Source: Cryptomeria japonica
Lineage: Eukaryota; Streptophyta; Pinopsida; Cupressales; Cupressaceae
Direction: 5' to 3'
DNA: 64,000 bases
NCBI RefSeq assembly: GCF_030272615.1
Contig: NC_081412.1
Span: forward strand, 102,292,796-102,356,795
Shown here: piece by piece, positions 35,330-46,442 of the stretch
Numbering within the stretch: position 1 is the first letter of the stretch
Layout: each line of letters opens with the position of its first letter
Made by a program: the position numbers and the translations under genes
The notes under the pieces: model-generated
Told to the model about the DNA's origin: nothing
The model's input: the letters and a program-made list of their open reading frames with translations, nothing else
The model's database searches: none

Positions 35330-36004
35330 GGTAAAATTATTTCTACAATCTGCAACTTTTCATTGTTCTTTGATGATCTTGATAAGAGAAGAAAGGAAGC
35401 TCAGCAGGAGCTAAAGAGTTTGAGTGAATCATTTGATCCATTAAATGATTCAGCAATAATTTTTGGTAGATCTATCATATTAATACAACATAAGCTTAAG
35501 GAATGTGAGGCATAATAGATTAAGAGGACTACATCATTATAAGAGTTACAAACTCACCTAGTCCCCAAATTAGAAATCTTGTAGAAAGGATACAAAGAGA
35601 CAGGTAATTTTGACTATACCTAAAATGAGTACACTTTATGATATGGAAGAGCTTGCATACTAGGTCTGAACACACATTGAGATTACATCTACTCTTTTGG
35701 AGACATGGGAGAATGATTTGAAATTCTTTAAGACTAATTTTGTTGATATTTTTCTCAAAATGTAATTGTAAACTTTTGAACTCTTATACATTTGGTAATG
35801 CAAATTTTGGTGTGTTGTATTCATTACCTTTCGCATTGTTGTCAAAGAGGGAGTAGTATAAGTCAGTCAAAATTTTGTAATATCATGTAATTGCTAAGGG
35901 GGAGTTTTGTAGTGGAGTCATGACTCAACTCATCATGATTGTTGTAATGTGACACTTAGACAAAAAATTTCCTAAGAGTTGTCATCAATGTCAATGGGGG
36001 AGAT
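35330..36004 (+). other. Element B 3' non-coding region and PPT
   Basis: Mostly decayed sequence with GGGAG-rich tracts: AAAGAGGGAGTAG (about 35845), AAGGGGGAGTTTT (about 35896), and the LTR-adjacent AATGGGGGAGAT (35993-36004), which is the polypurine tract. Confidence 0.65.
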
Positions 36005-37198
36005 TGTTGGCTTGATGATGATGATATAGTTGTAATAGGTTATTTGATGACTTTATTTATGTTGTCATTGATGGAAACCATGTTTTGTTTAGTCATCTAG
36101 GTGATCTAGACCAACCAGTATAGCCTAACCGATAGTGGAATCAGTTAGACAACAAAACTGCTAAGTTGTTGTCAATCGGTAAGCAAGAACAAAGCGATAA
36201 TCAAGTGACTGGTATGAATGATTGGAGAAGAGTTAGACATTGTGGTTTTACGAGAGTGTTGGATACAAGAACATGCACCTATGTTCTAAATTGCATCAGC
36301 AGATTTAGTGTATTGTGTGAGTTATGATGAATTTTCCAATCACAATCTAGAAGAACAAAGAATTGGTATTGCAGAGTTAGTTTGATCAGTAACCGGTAGA
36401 CTAATTGTTATGTTTTAAAGTTTTAAATTGTTTTTCCGACAAGAGAAAAGTGTAATGAGAAAGAAAATGTAAAAGCTTACTATATTCAATGAACTTAGGG
36501 AATTGTTCCAAGGTTCTTAGCCGACTTAACAAAGTTCTTTATAAGGAGGTGTAAGTTGTATGATTTCATGTATCAAGAGTGAGAATTTGATCGTGTGGTT
36601 GAAGAATTTAGGGTTTGATATTTAGTTGGTGATAGAAGCTAAGAATAAGTGGATCTAATCAGGCATAGAGGTGCTAACTTAAGATCAAATGAACTTGTTG
36701 TCTTCCTAATAGTTGTAGCAAGAAAATCCTCTAACAAGGTCACTCCTAACAGGGTGCGGTAGGATCCTAGCAGGTCCGAAGGTGAAATCCTCTAACCAGG
36801 TGACACATTATCTTGTATTTGTAAATCCTAGTAACATGGGTAGCTCCTAATAGGATTGGGTCCTAACAAGCCTTATTGTATAGCTCTTAACCGAGTTAAA
36901 ACACTCTTAACCATGTGTGCCCCTAACAGGGTGGTTTTATGACCTTAAACAGTCATATCTCTATACTACAGTTAGAAAATCCTTATGGGTACTAATTCCC
37001 ACCGTGGTTTTTCCTAGTTGGGTTTCCATGTGAAAAATCATTGTTATGGTTTGCATGCTTTGTTGGATGTTTTCTTATGTGGTTATATTTCTTGCATTCT
37101 TATTGATTTTCAAGTTGGTGAAAGTAGTTATCAAATTTATTAAGTTTTTTCTTGCACTGATTCACCCCACCCCCTCTCAATGCCTTATAAGTTTATCA
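36005..37198 (+). repeat. 3' LTR of element B
   Basis: 1194 bp, TGTTGGCTTGATG...TTTATCA. U5 contains CCCACCGTGGTTTTTCC (near 37000), GGGTTTCCATG and the CACTGATTCACCCC terminal block. TGATA follows at 37199-37203. Confidence 0.9.
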
Positions 37199-37587
37199 TG
37201 ATACACGTCAGGATAGCTAAACATACACAGCGTAGCAATGTTTTGTGATATCGATATAATAAACTACTCTGATATCAGTTGTATAGGAATAGCTCTGCCG
37301 ACCAGGAGACCGAGGATGTATATCAAAGTAGCTATTAAGGGAGGAATGACATATTCCCACTATGCCAATAGTTTTGGTAATTCTGATATGTGGTCATTTG
37401 GCTTGGAGGTTGCAGTGACACAAGCAATAGTCACACATAACATTGTGTATTATGTTGTAGGGGTTTCAACTAGATTCATCATCACGTGTTGTGGTTGGTA
37501 TGTTGTGATTTCCACATGGCAGCAACTATTTGGTTCACATGCATCTAAGGGTTTCGTGGTGTATTCGAATGAAGTTTAAATGACCCT

Positions 37588-38240
37588 ATGAGATAACATT
37601 GTTGACTAGTCAATTGGGCTATCCTCTTATCTCGCAGCGTTCCTGAGAGAGAGTGTTGACCTCACGAGATAACACTTGTGAGGTGCACATGATTTTTCTT
37701 CTTATCTCGCAACATGTTGGTTGAGTGTTGTGGAAAAGGTCATGTGCTTGTTGCACAGGATAACATATATTCAAAAGAACAAGGTGGTCCCTCTTATTCT
37801 GCAGTATCAAATGTGACCCTCAAATGTTGTGTGGGAGAACTTAAGTTTGTGGTCCCTTTTATCCCATGTTGTCAAGAGTAATCAATGATGGTTGTCCGAG
37901 ATAAGAAAGTCAAAGGAGGTCAAAATGGAAATATGTTCCCTCTTATCTCATGGTGTCAAAAGTGACAAACAATGGTTGCATGAGACAAGAAGCTTAAGGG
38001 AAGTTTATGGATTCCCTTATCCTACACAGGGTAAGATGCACATTAAATGTTGTGCGAGCTAACAAGTGAAAGAATGTCATGAAGAAAACCTTATCCCACA
38101 TGAGACAAGGATGAGGTTAGTAGATATACTGGATAAGGAAAATCAAAGACAAAGCTTATCTTGCATAGGTTAAGAGACTATGCTAATGTGGTGTGGGCTA
38201 ACAAAGAAATAGGAAGGCTTATTGAGATCAAACAGAAGGT
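37588..38240 (+). repeat. Degenerate TTATCTCG / CGAGATAA array inside the 3.26-kb solo LTR
   Basis: Nine CTTATCYCRCA-like units begin near 37624, 37701, 37793, 37855, 37951, 38013, 38089, 38155 and 38230 (spacing 62-96 bp). Inverted counterparts (GAGATAAC, GAGACAAG) lie between several of them; TTATCTCG near 37626 and CGAGATAA near 37662 are perfect complements. Confidence 0.65.
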
Positions 38241-39219
38241 TATCCTGTATGAGTAGAACATACATACGATGTGCATGGAGTTCAATGGAACTGAGCAGCC
38301 CGATAGTCCACCTGGGCATTGACCAAGTTTGACCCGATGACGTGGCATGTACGGAGCAAATCAGAGGACATCTATCGAAATGATTTGTCGACATAATTGA
38401 AGATTGTGATCGACTTTGTATCCATGTCTGCAAGCCGATAGACTCAAAGGTCCACATGGACAACTGACTGGGATTGACCAAGTGACTTGGACGCTAAATA
38501 AGAAGATGTTTGCATGTCGATAGTCAAAATGATGTACGTGGTGATTAACTAAGCTTGACTAGATGTTTTGGAAGCCAAAAATGAAGACATATGGCTCCCA
38601 AGTGGTCGAGAATGAAATCCAATATGCAGAAGTTAGTGCTTGCAGAGATTTTAATGATATTATTGTTAATCTCCACATGGTAGGTTGACAGAGGATTAAG
38701 AATGCATTAATGACAACTGCATTGCGGGTTGTTTGTGTGGCTCGAGATGATCTGAAGAGAGATGATCAGATCAAATTGAACAGATGAAGATTACTAAAGT
38801 TAGTAATCAAAGTACAGAGTAGACTAGGAAGAATGTAGCAACATTTAATGACCATCTTATTGAAGAGGGAGTTATTGAGTTTTTTGAGGCTTGAGGAAAT
38901 CTGCCAAGCTGAGGTTTGCTAAGTATAGAAAAGCTATATTGATAGCAAGGTTTGTACATAGTTATTTCTAAGAGAGAACACATCTATTGTGGGAAGTTAT
39001 CTATCTAAGTAAAGTGTACAGAGAATCCGATTAGTATGCAGACATGATCTCTTAGAGGTCGAGGAGATTAGGTTGTGAATCCATCCTTTGAATAAAATCC
39101 CGCAGGTACAAAGATGATCAAGAAAAGTGTACAAGTTATGAGATTTGACAGTAGCACAGGTAATAGTTGAGTTGATTGAACTATGTGGACAAGTTGAAGA
39201 GAATGTAGAGATATTGGAA

Positions 39220-39530
39220 ATGAAGTGAAAGCAAAAGAAAAAAAAAAAGAGAAAGTATGTGTGGATGAGAAGCTGAAGAGAAGAAGTAAAAAGTGTAGCA
39301 GCTGCAGAAAAGAGAGGTAGATGGAAGCAGAGAAAATAGAAGAGAGGAGGAGGTAGTAGAGATAAGAGAGAGAGAGAGAGCAACAAAGTCCAGTGATTAG
39401 AGTGCAGAAAGTCGAGACAGCTAGAAGCAACAAGAAGTTGAGCAGAGGCAGAAAGAGCAGTAGAAGGAAAGCAGACCAGGTTAGAGAGCAGAGAGCAGAA
39501 AGAAGGAAACTAGTGAGGTGTTATCAAACT
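39220..39530 (+). repeat. Purine-rich (GA) tract
   Basis: About 300 bp almost entirely of A and G on the plus strand, including a poly(A) run near 39236-39248 and (GA)n near 39364-39380. It lies in the 3' half of the solo LTR. No coding meaning is assigned. Confidence 0.6.
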
Positions 39531-40153
39531 TCATTTGTAACAAGGTACCTAGCTTGTAATTGAATATATCTCCATTGTAATATCTAAGTGGGTTCTCAGA
39601 GCTAGGGGTTGGTGCCCTGAAACTGGGGGTTAGTGCTCCTTTGAGTAGGTACTCATTAATTGTAGGGGTTCATGCTCCTTTGGGTTGGTGACCTAAAAAT
39701 TATTTTCAATGATTTACCTGTGAGGCTGGATTGGAGCAGTAGACTCTAGCAGCATTTCTCACCAAGGTTTTTCTCCACCGTGGGTTTTCCTCATATGCAC
39801 TTGTGTTATGGGTTGCTTCTTGTGTGTATGTGCTCATCTGATTAATATCTTTTCTCATAGTCTTGTGATTAAAGATATTAATGCTTAGATATTTTAAAAG
39901 CTTAAATTTTTTATTGATTACCACTGATTCACCCCCCTCTTAGTGGTCCATTGTTTTCCTTCAATACTCTCTCCCCCCCTTTCACAACAATGACAAAGGT
40001 GGGCAAAACTTCCCCTAAGAAACTAACTCTGACTCCCCCTAAGAGGAAGCACTCAAGCATCAATCCAAAGAAGAATATGAAAGATTCTCAATGGACCAAT
40101 GCACATTAGTTCGAGCTAGAAAGGGGTAATACCCCTAACTTCTTCTAGAGATA

Positions 40154-43100
40154 CTAAAAAGTATCTTTACACAATGCCGTAGTGAAGATATTTTCAATTT
40201 TCTCCTTAGTAGGTACATACTCAAGTTTTACTTCATTATCCAATAATTTTTCCCTCAAGAAATGGTACCGAATAGATATATGCTTCATTCTAGAATGTTG
40301 TACTGGATTATTTGAAATGTTTATTTCATTAGCATTATCACACATAATTGAGATAGGGTCATCAAATTTTACAACAATGTCATTCAAAGTCTACTTCATC
40401 CATTAGATCTGTGTGCAACGCGAAGATACTGCAATATATTCTGCTTCTGTTGTAGATAGAGACATAGATTCTTAATTCTTACTCAACCAAGAAACCAACT
40501 AGGAGCCAAGAAAGAATGCTCCTCCACTTGTACTTTTCTTGTCATCAACACTTTCAGCCCAGTATGCATAAGTATAAGTTGTTAGGGTAAAATATGAATT
40601 CTCGAGATACCACAAACCAAACTCTTTTGTGCCTTTCAGATATCTGAAAATCCTTTTTACTACCACAACATGTGATTCTTTTGGTTCTTATTGGAGCCTA
40701 GTTTCCCAACAAACTGCATACATGATATCTGGTCTAGTAGGAGTCAAATATAACATTCCTCCAATCGATGACCTATATTGATTTGCATCTTCCTTAGGAG
40801 ATTTATCAGCTTTGGTTAACTTGCATCTAGTGGTCATATCTGTACACACCAGTTTGGATTTCTCCAACCAAATCTTCTTTAACAATTCCTTGATGTATTT
40901 GGACTGTGAAATGAAAATTCCTTTATCATTCTGATTAACATGCAAATCGAGGAAGAAATTTAACTCGCCAATCATGGACATCTCAAATCAATTCTACATC
41001 TCATTGGAAAATTTTCCACACATACATTCATTTCCTCGAAAGATTATGTCATCAACATATACTACAACAGGGTAAAAGCACAAAATTGCATCACATTTCC
41101 GACTAACTTATCAGCACACGTGAATTTAAGTAATTCTAACTAAAAAATAATTTTAGTCAAACATATGGTCTATATAGATTCATTATAGCTAAGTTATATA
41201 TGGACCACAACTTTTCCAATTGGAAGTGTCTACTAAATGTATATTTTATACCACTTTGGGTCTAATTACCAAAAAAAATTAAAAATTTAAAAACTCGATG
41301 TTTCAACAACTCCTACTCTTATAAATAATATGTTTTTTGAAATGTAAAAATACCCTTTTATAGATCTATAAGTGAATTTTCCAAAATATATATATTTTAA
41401 TATTTTAATTAGTTTTTATATTTTATATTTAATTTTTATTGAAAGTAGGCCATCAACACTAAAATATAAGGTTGATTATCTTGTCAAGGAAAAATACTAA
41501 AATTTATTTAAAAATTTTGAAAAAAATATGTTGCAGTAGAGAAAAGAATCTATGTCAAGATGATATAATTCTTTTCTAATTTGGATAAATAATTAAGAAA
41601 AAAGTTGGTTGGAATTGGAAAGAGTTATATTTCAGCACACAACTTTTCAAGTTTATTGAAAAATATATATTTATAAAAAATAGTAAAAAATATATCCATG
41701 TAGTAAAGTTTCAAGTTATCCATATACACAAAAAAAAAATTGATGAAAAAAAAAAGAAAAATTTACTAATTAAAGTGTGGTGGCTTGTGTAACTTCAATT
41801 TCAACATTTTATCAGCAGCTAAATTATAGTGTTTACTTTATAAAAAATTACATTGAAATAATTTTTTAATTTTTTTTTTAAATTACAAACATAAAATAGA
41901 CAAAAGAATATAAATTTTATTAGTTTACATCATTTCAAAATTCAAAACATATATTTCAATTTCTATTGATTTACTTTAAAAATTTGAATCAGCATTGACC
42001 ATTTCCTTTATAAAAGTGTGATATGGCATTGTACTTTTATCTAACAATTAAGATTTTACCTGAGTTAGTCTTAAAATACAACTTGTTATTTGTCGATCCT
42101 TTTTAAAACCCCTGATCAATCAAGTACTTGTCTAGTCTTCCATACCAAGCTCTAGGGGCTTGTTTAAATCCATACAGAGCCTTCTTCAATCTGTAAAAAA
42201 TGTTTGGATCATCTCTCAACCTAAAACCTTCTGCTTATTCAATATAAACCTTTTCTTTCAATTCTCCATTCAAGAATGTTGATTTCACATCCATCTAATA
42301 AACCTTGAAATCCTTAAATGCTGCAAATGCCAAGAACATCCTAATTGTCTCCATCCGAGCAACTGAGGCATAAGTCTCATCAAAATCAATGCCTTCAATC
42401 TAAGTATAACCTTTTCATAACAACCTTGCTTTGTTTCTTACAACTTTTTCATCTCCATTAAGCTTGTTCTGGGATACCCACTTAGTTCCAATCACATTTT
42501 TTATCTTTCGATCTATTAACTAATTCCCATATTTGGTTTTTCTCAATCTGACCTAACTCTTCTTTCATTTCCTTCATCCAAATTTGATCACTGCAAGCTT
42601 CTTCTACTTTTTTTTGGCTCAATTCCATATAGTAGACATAGAAAAACTTATTCTTGAGTTGCTTTTCTTCTTGTGATGGTACCTTTTTTCTTATCTCCAA
42701 TAATCTTATCTTCCGAATTATTCTTTTGAACATATCTTGGGGACTTGGATGTAGATGCTATACATATTGAACATTCTTTTATTTAGTTCTAGTTTCCTCT
42801 TTCTTTTTCTTGTCTCTGAACTCATCAGATTCATATCCTGCCAATATATCTGAATCTTTTTAAGTACTTTCATCAACTTTTACATTTGCACTTTCAACAA
42901 TCTTATTCGGCCTCTTGTTGCAACACCAGTATGCCTTTCTATTATCGAATTTTCCAAAATTATCCTCATTTCTCTGGATATAGCACTTGCTTCCAAATAG
43001 TTTAAAATATTTCACTGGTGGAGTTCTACCATACCAAAGCTCATAGGATGTCTTCCCAAATTTCTTGTGATACAAAATTTTGTTAAGAGTGTATGTTGCT

Positions 43101-44832
43101 ATGTGGATTTCCTCTCTCTAGTAGACTTATGGTAACTCTACTCCTTTCATCATAGTTCTAGCTGCCTATTATATAGTTCGGTTCATTCTTTCTACTACAT
43201 CATTTTTTTGTGGTGTTTGGAGGACAAATAACTATCTTCTAATGCTATGTTTCTCACATAAATCATTAAACCCATCAGATATAAATTCTCCTCCTCTGTT
43301 GGATCTTAAACACTTGATTTTCCTTTCAACCTCATTCTCAACCTTTGCCTTTAATATCTTGAATTTCTCTAATGCCTCAAACTTCTCTCTTAAAAATGTA
43401 ACCCGTCATTCTAGAATAATCATCAATCAATAGCATAAAGTACCTCTCACCTTGTAAGCTCCTTATTCTCATTAGACCACAAAGATTTGTGTGAACCAAA
43501 TCCAATAATTTGGTGGACGAATACTCTTTTCCTCTAAATGTGCTCTTTGTCTGCTTTCCTACTTGACATTCCTTGCAGATGTTGTTATCTGGTTTTGTCA
43601 ATCTCGGTAAGCCTCTCACAACACTTCTTGAACTAATATATACTAGATTATCAAAGTTGATATGACACATCCCCTAGTGCCATAGCTAGTTGTAATCAAT
43701 TTGAGATAATAAATAGAGTCTTGTACCTTCTTCCAACTGATACATATTTCCATTTATCCTTCTTCTAGCTACAATAATTATTCTGGAATCCTCTCAGATC
43801 TCACATACATTATCCTGAAAGACAACATTATATCCATTTTTGCACATCTATTCAACACTCAAAGATTATGATGTAAACCCTTCACATTATAGGCATTGTC
43901 AGTGTTATGCTTTCCATCAAAAGAAATTGAACAAATCCCAACAGTTTGTGCAGTCTAATCATCTTTGAACCTAACAAAATCTCCATCATATTTTTCAATT
44001 TTTTATGAACTTACTCTTATCACAAGTCATATTATTTGAGCATCCACTATCAATCAACCATTCATTCTCATCTCTTCTAGCATGAAATGCAGTAGCAACA
44101 ATCTTAGAAATATCAAATCTAGGTGCATACTTTTCTACCAAAAATAAACAATCACCTTCTTCATAATCTGATTCATCATCTGAAATGCCAGCATCATTCT
44201 TAACACAATAGGCTTTCTTATTGAACTTTCCTTTGTTTTCCTTAAAAAAAAATCGTGTTCCCTCTTTCGGACATTTAGTAGCTTTATGACCAATCTTTTC
44301 ACATCTAAAATATTTAAAGGGTAACATACCTTTGTACTAGTAGATACCTTTCTTCAATTTCCTCAAAATTTGCTTTCATCTCATCTACGTTGTCATCATC
44401 TGGATCATCTTCAGATGCCTTGAATGTTGTCCTTGATCTGTCAGTGTCCTTTCCAAACTTTCTCACATTAAATGCAATCAAGGTACCAAATAGATTCTCT
44501 CTAGTAAACTTCTTCGGATCATAGGTTTCTTCCATCGCTGAGATCTTATCATAGTAACTTATCGGAGGAGTCATCAAAAATTTGTCAATTACATCTTTAT
44601 CATTCAAAGTGCCTCCAAATTCTCTGATTTCATTCACTGCATTGTCAACCTTCTCAAAGTAGCTTACTATGTCTTCTCCTTCTTCCATCTTCAGGTTTTC
44701 ATACCTTTTCTTAGTTGTTAGCCTCTTTATCAACTTAGCTCTCTCATTTCCTTCATAGATATATTTTAACTTTTGTCAAACCTCATAAGCAGTATTCAAA
44801 GAAATTACTGATGCACATAAAAGGGACATAGT
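40154..44832 (-). pseudogene. Copia-2 gag-pol, interrupted by a MITE-like insert
   Basis: Gag starts within the protein (SLLCASVISLNTAYEV near 44830) and reaches a damaged zinc knuckle near 44290 (YFRCEKIGHKATKC, first Cys changed to Tyr). Protease: WLIDSGCSNN near 44055. Pre-integrase CKECQVGK and integrase HTNLCGLM (first Asp changed to Asn) at 43670-43460. Integrase tail at 43075-42860. [17 protein letters not shown] near 42160-42115 and YVDDIIF at about 41066-41045, split by 41068-42043. RNase H ends at 40154-40387 (DNANEINISNNPVQHSR, FTTALCKDTF). Many stops and frameshifts. Confidence 0.82.
41068..42043. mobile_element. AT-rich MITE-like DNA transposon insert in copia-2 RT
   Basis: About 976 bp, much richer in A+T than its surroundings. 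Removing it restores an in-frame I-L-I-V-V-V-Y-V-D-D reading of RT. Ends form imperfect terminal inverted repeats: CAGGGTAAAAGCACAAAATT on the left against TAGATAAAAGTACAATGCCA (reverse complement of the right end). Host bases AACA overlap at both edges, suggesting a short (2-4 bp) target duplication. No transposase ORF. The superfamily is not assigned. Confidence 0.6.
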
Positions 44833-45013
44833 AAAAAATAAAGCTCAAGTGTTAATATGTTAGTTTCCAACCAAAAACTAAAACAAATGAACTAAAAATC
44901 CTTAAAATACATATCAAAAGAGATAAAATCACACACAAAGAAGCATAAACAAATGAAAGATAAGTAAGAAGACTCCCTAAGATTCTCCCATGATGCTTTA
45001 TTGCTGTCCCTTG
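44833..45013. other. Non-coding sequence left of the solo LTR
   Basis: A-rich sequence abutting the truncated copia-2 gag; it continues at 46098 after the solo LTR. No coding similarity seen. Confidence 0.45.
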
Positions 45014-46097
45014 TGATGAATACTAAGAGGGGGGGTGAATTAGTATGCCAAAAAATACTGTAAGCAAACTCTTAAACAGTTTAGCAGATAACTGGTGCAA
45101 CAGATTCACTAATAAACTGGTTAAGATAAATGCAAACCAAATAGAAAACAAAGAATTCACCCACAAAATAACAATCACCATAACACAAGATATTTGACGT
45201 GGAAACCCAAATAGGAAAAAACCACGGTGAGCAAAAACTCACAAGTAACTATCTGCATAATAGTAACTAGACCGATTAAGCTCATACAATGTTCTTCACC
45301 AGAACAGATCCTGTTAGGAATCTAAATCTCTGTTAGGAGATAAGTCATGTTAAAGACTACCCGTTAGAGGATTTAAGATCCATAGTTGTGAACCACCTTG
45401 TTAGGGGATTTACAAAGGCTTTGCTGAGCCTACCCGCTTAAGGGCTTCAAACTTGTCGAAGATGTGAGTAATCAACAAGTGAATGATCTAGATAATAGTA
45501 TGCTTAATTAGATCCTTGACAACTCCTTGTTAATGCATTTCTATACACTCTATCTCTTCACACAGACCTAACCTTCTCTTCAATGATCGCACATAATAAC
45601 CTTTCCTTCTCTATATCATATACAAAACCTAGACATGATGTCCTTATAAAGGAATCAGATTTCATGTCGGTCCAATAAGATTAGACTACAAGTTCCTAGG
45701 TACAGTACATCTAGACACATTTAGTAACATGGCACAAAAACACCACCAAAGTGTCGGTGGATGATAACTCATCACACATTACAATAATATCAATTGGTAA
45801 GTCATCACGGATATATATCGGTTAACACAATATACCAATTACCGGTTGTCAAAAATGAAGACTGGAATATCGTAGTGTTCTGATAAAAAATTGACTACCG
45901 CTCGGGTCCTTCGTTTCGCTTGAGATCCTCGTACCGCTTGGGGTCTTCAGTCAATCTGTGACCGGTAAACCATCTTCTACAAAATACCAATAGTCTAAAG
46001 ACTACACATTCAATGACATACAATACCGGTTAAGCATAACTCATACATCAAGTGTGTGTCCATCAATGACAATCAAAACATCATCAAAATACCAGCA
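45014..46097 (-). repeat. Solo LTR of the element A family (TSD CCTTG)
   Basis: 1084 bp, TGCTGGTATTTTG...TTCATCA on minus; CCTTG at 45009-45013 and 46098-46102. Homologous to 3738-4906 throughout. No PBS or PPT adjoins it, so it is a true solo LTR. Confidence 0.9.
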
Positions 46098-46442
46098 CCT
46101 TGTTCTTTTCCTCTCGAAGATCCAAAGCTTTCTTGAGTGTAGCCCTCAATTTTTAGCATGAAGTCATGTGTGCAAAATGAAGGATTGAATGTGGTTGAAG
46201 ATGAAATGCTAATTCTATGAAAATGCTTAAAAATATTATTACTATGAGAAAGATTTAAGTGTTAATGCTCTTACAACTATAATAACAATGCTAAAAAATG
46301 CTTCCTTCTTTGCTTGAGGATGAGGGTCCCTTTTATAGGCAAAATGGTTGAATGAATGGTCAAGATTGATTTAGCTTGTGGAGGGATAGGATTGCATGAT
46401 CTTCAATCCATGTGATAGTTTTCAAACCAATCCCATGTTGGT
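46098..46442 (-). promoter_or_regulatory. Non-coding block with a minus-strand TATA box
   Basis: GCCTATAAAAGGGA on minus at 46327-46340 is a good plant TATA box. The flanks (44833-45013 and this block) may be part of another LTR or promoter-bearing relic that the element A-type LTR entered. No gene follows it, because copia-2 gag lacks its 5' end. Confidence 0.4.

Larger units (their letters stand above)
28862..37198 (+). mobile_element. Element B: complete pol-less LTR retroelement
   Basis: LTRs 28862-30843 (1192 bp once the nested solo LTR and its TSD copy are removed) and 36005-37198 (1194 bp); PBS TGGTATCAGAGCC; PPT GGGGGAGAT; target duplication TGCTA/TGATA. The 5.16-kb interior encodes ORF1 (coiled coil plus four zinc knuckles) and ORF2, with no protease, RT, RNase H or integrase in any frame. 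It is full length by structure, so its mobility must have relied on enzymes supplied by another element. Copia elements here share its PBS and PPT type and are plausible helpers (inference). Confidence 0.88.
28359..39963 (+). repeat. Solo LTR, about 3.26 kb without its insert (TSD ATACT)
   Basis: Parts 28359-28861 and 37204-39963 form one LTR, with ATACT at 28354-28358 and 39964-39968. It starts TATTGGCATTG (TG mutated to TA) and ends in ACTGATTCACCCCCCTC...CTTCA. The U5 block CTCCACCGTGGGTTTTCC is near 39772. It includes a duplicated phrase of about 90 bp (28409-28560), a TTATCTCG-type degenerate array, and a purine-rich stretch. No internal sequence of its element remains, so LTR-LTR recombination left a solo copy. 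3.26 kb is long for a copia-type LTR. Confidence 0.8.
28134..44832 (-). mobile_element. Copia-2: Ty1/copia element, minus strand, heavily interrupted
   Basis: Read on minus: truncated gag (from 44832), protease, integrase, RT, RNase H (to 40154), 3' untranslated sequence to 39964, then after the 3.26-kb solo LTR the sequence resumes at 28358 to the PPT (28304-28293) and a 3' LTR remnant (28292 to about 28134). ATACT flanks the solo LTR, confirming that both sides belong together. The 5' LTR, PBS and gag N-terminus are missing. Confidence 0.75.

Noticed and set aside
38997-39433. Minus-strand open frames rich in Leu, Phe and Ser, resembling membrane proteins
   Set aside because: They are the reverse reading of a GA-rich low-complexity tract inside a solo LTR.
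44833-46442. 5' LTR of copia-2
   Set aside because: The sequence lacks a PBS, does not match the copia-2 3' LTR remnant, and contains a separate solo LTR with its own target duplication.
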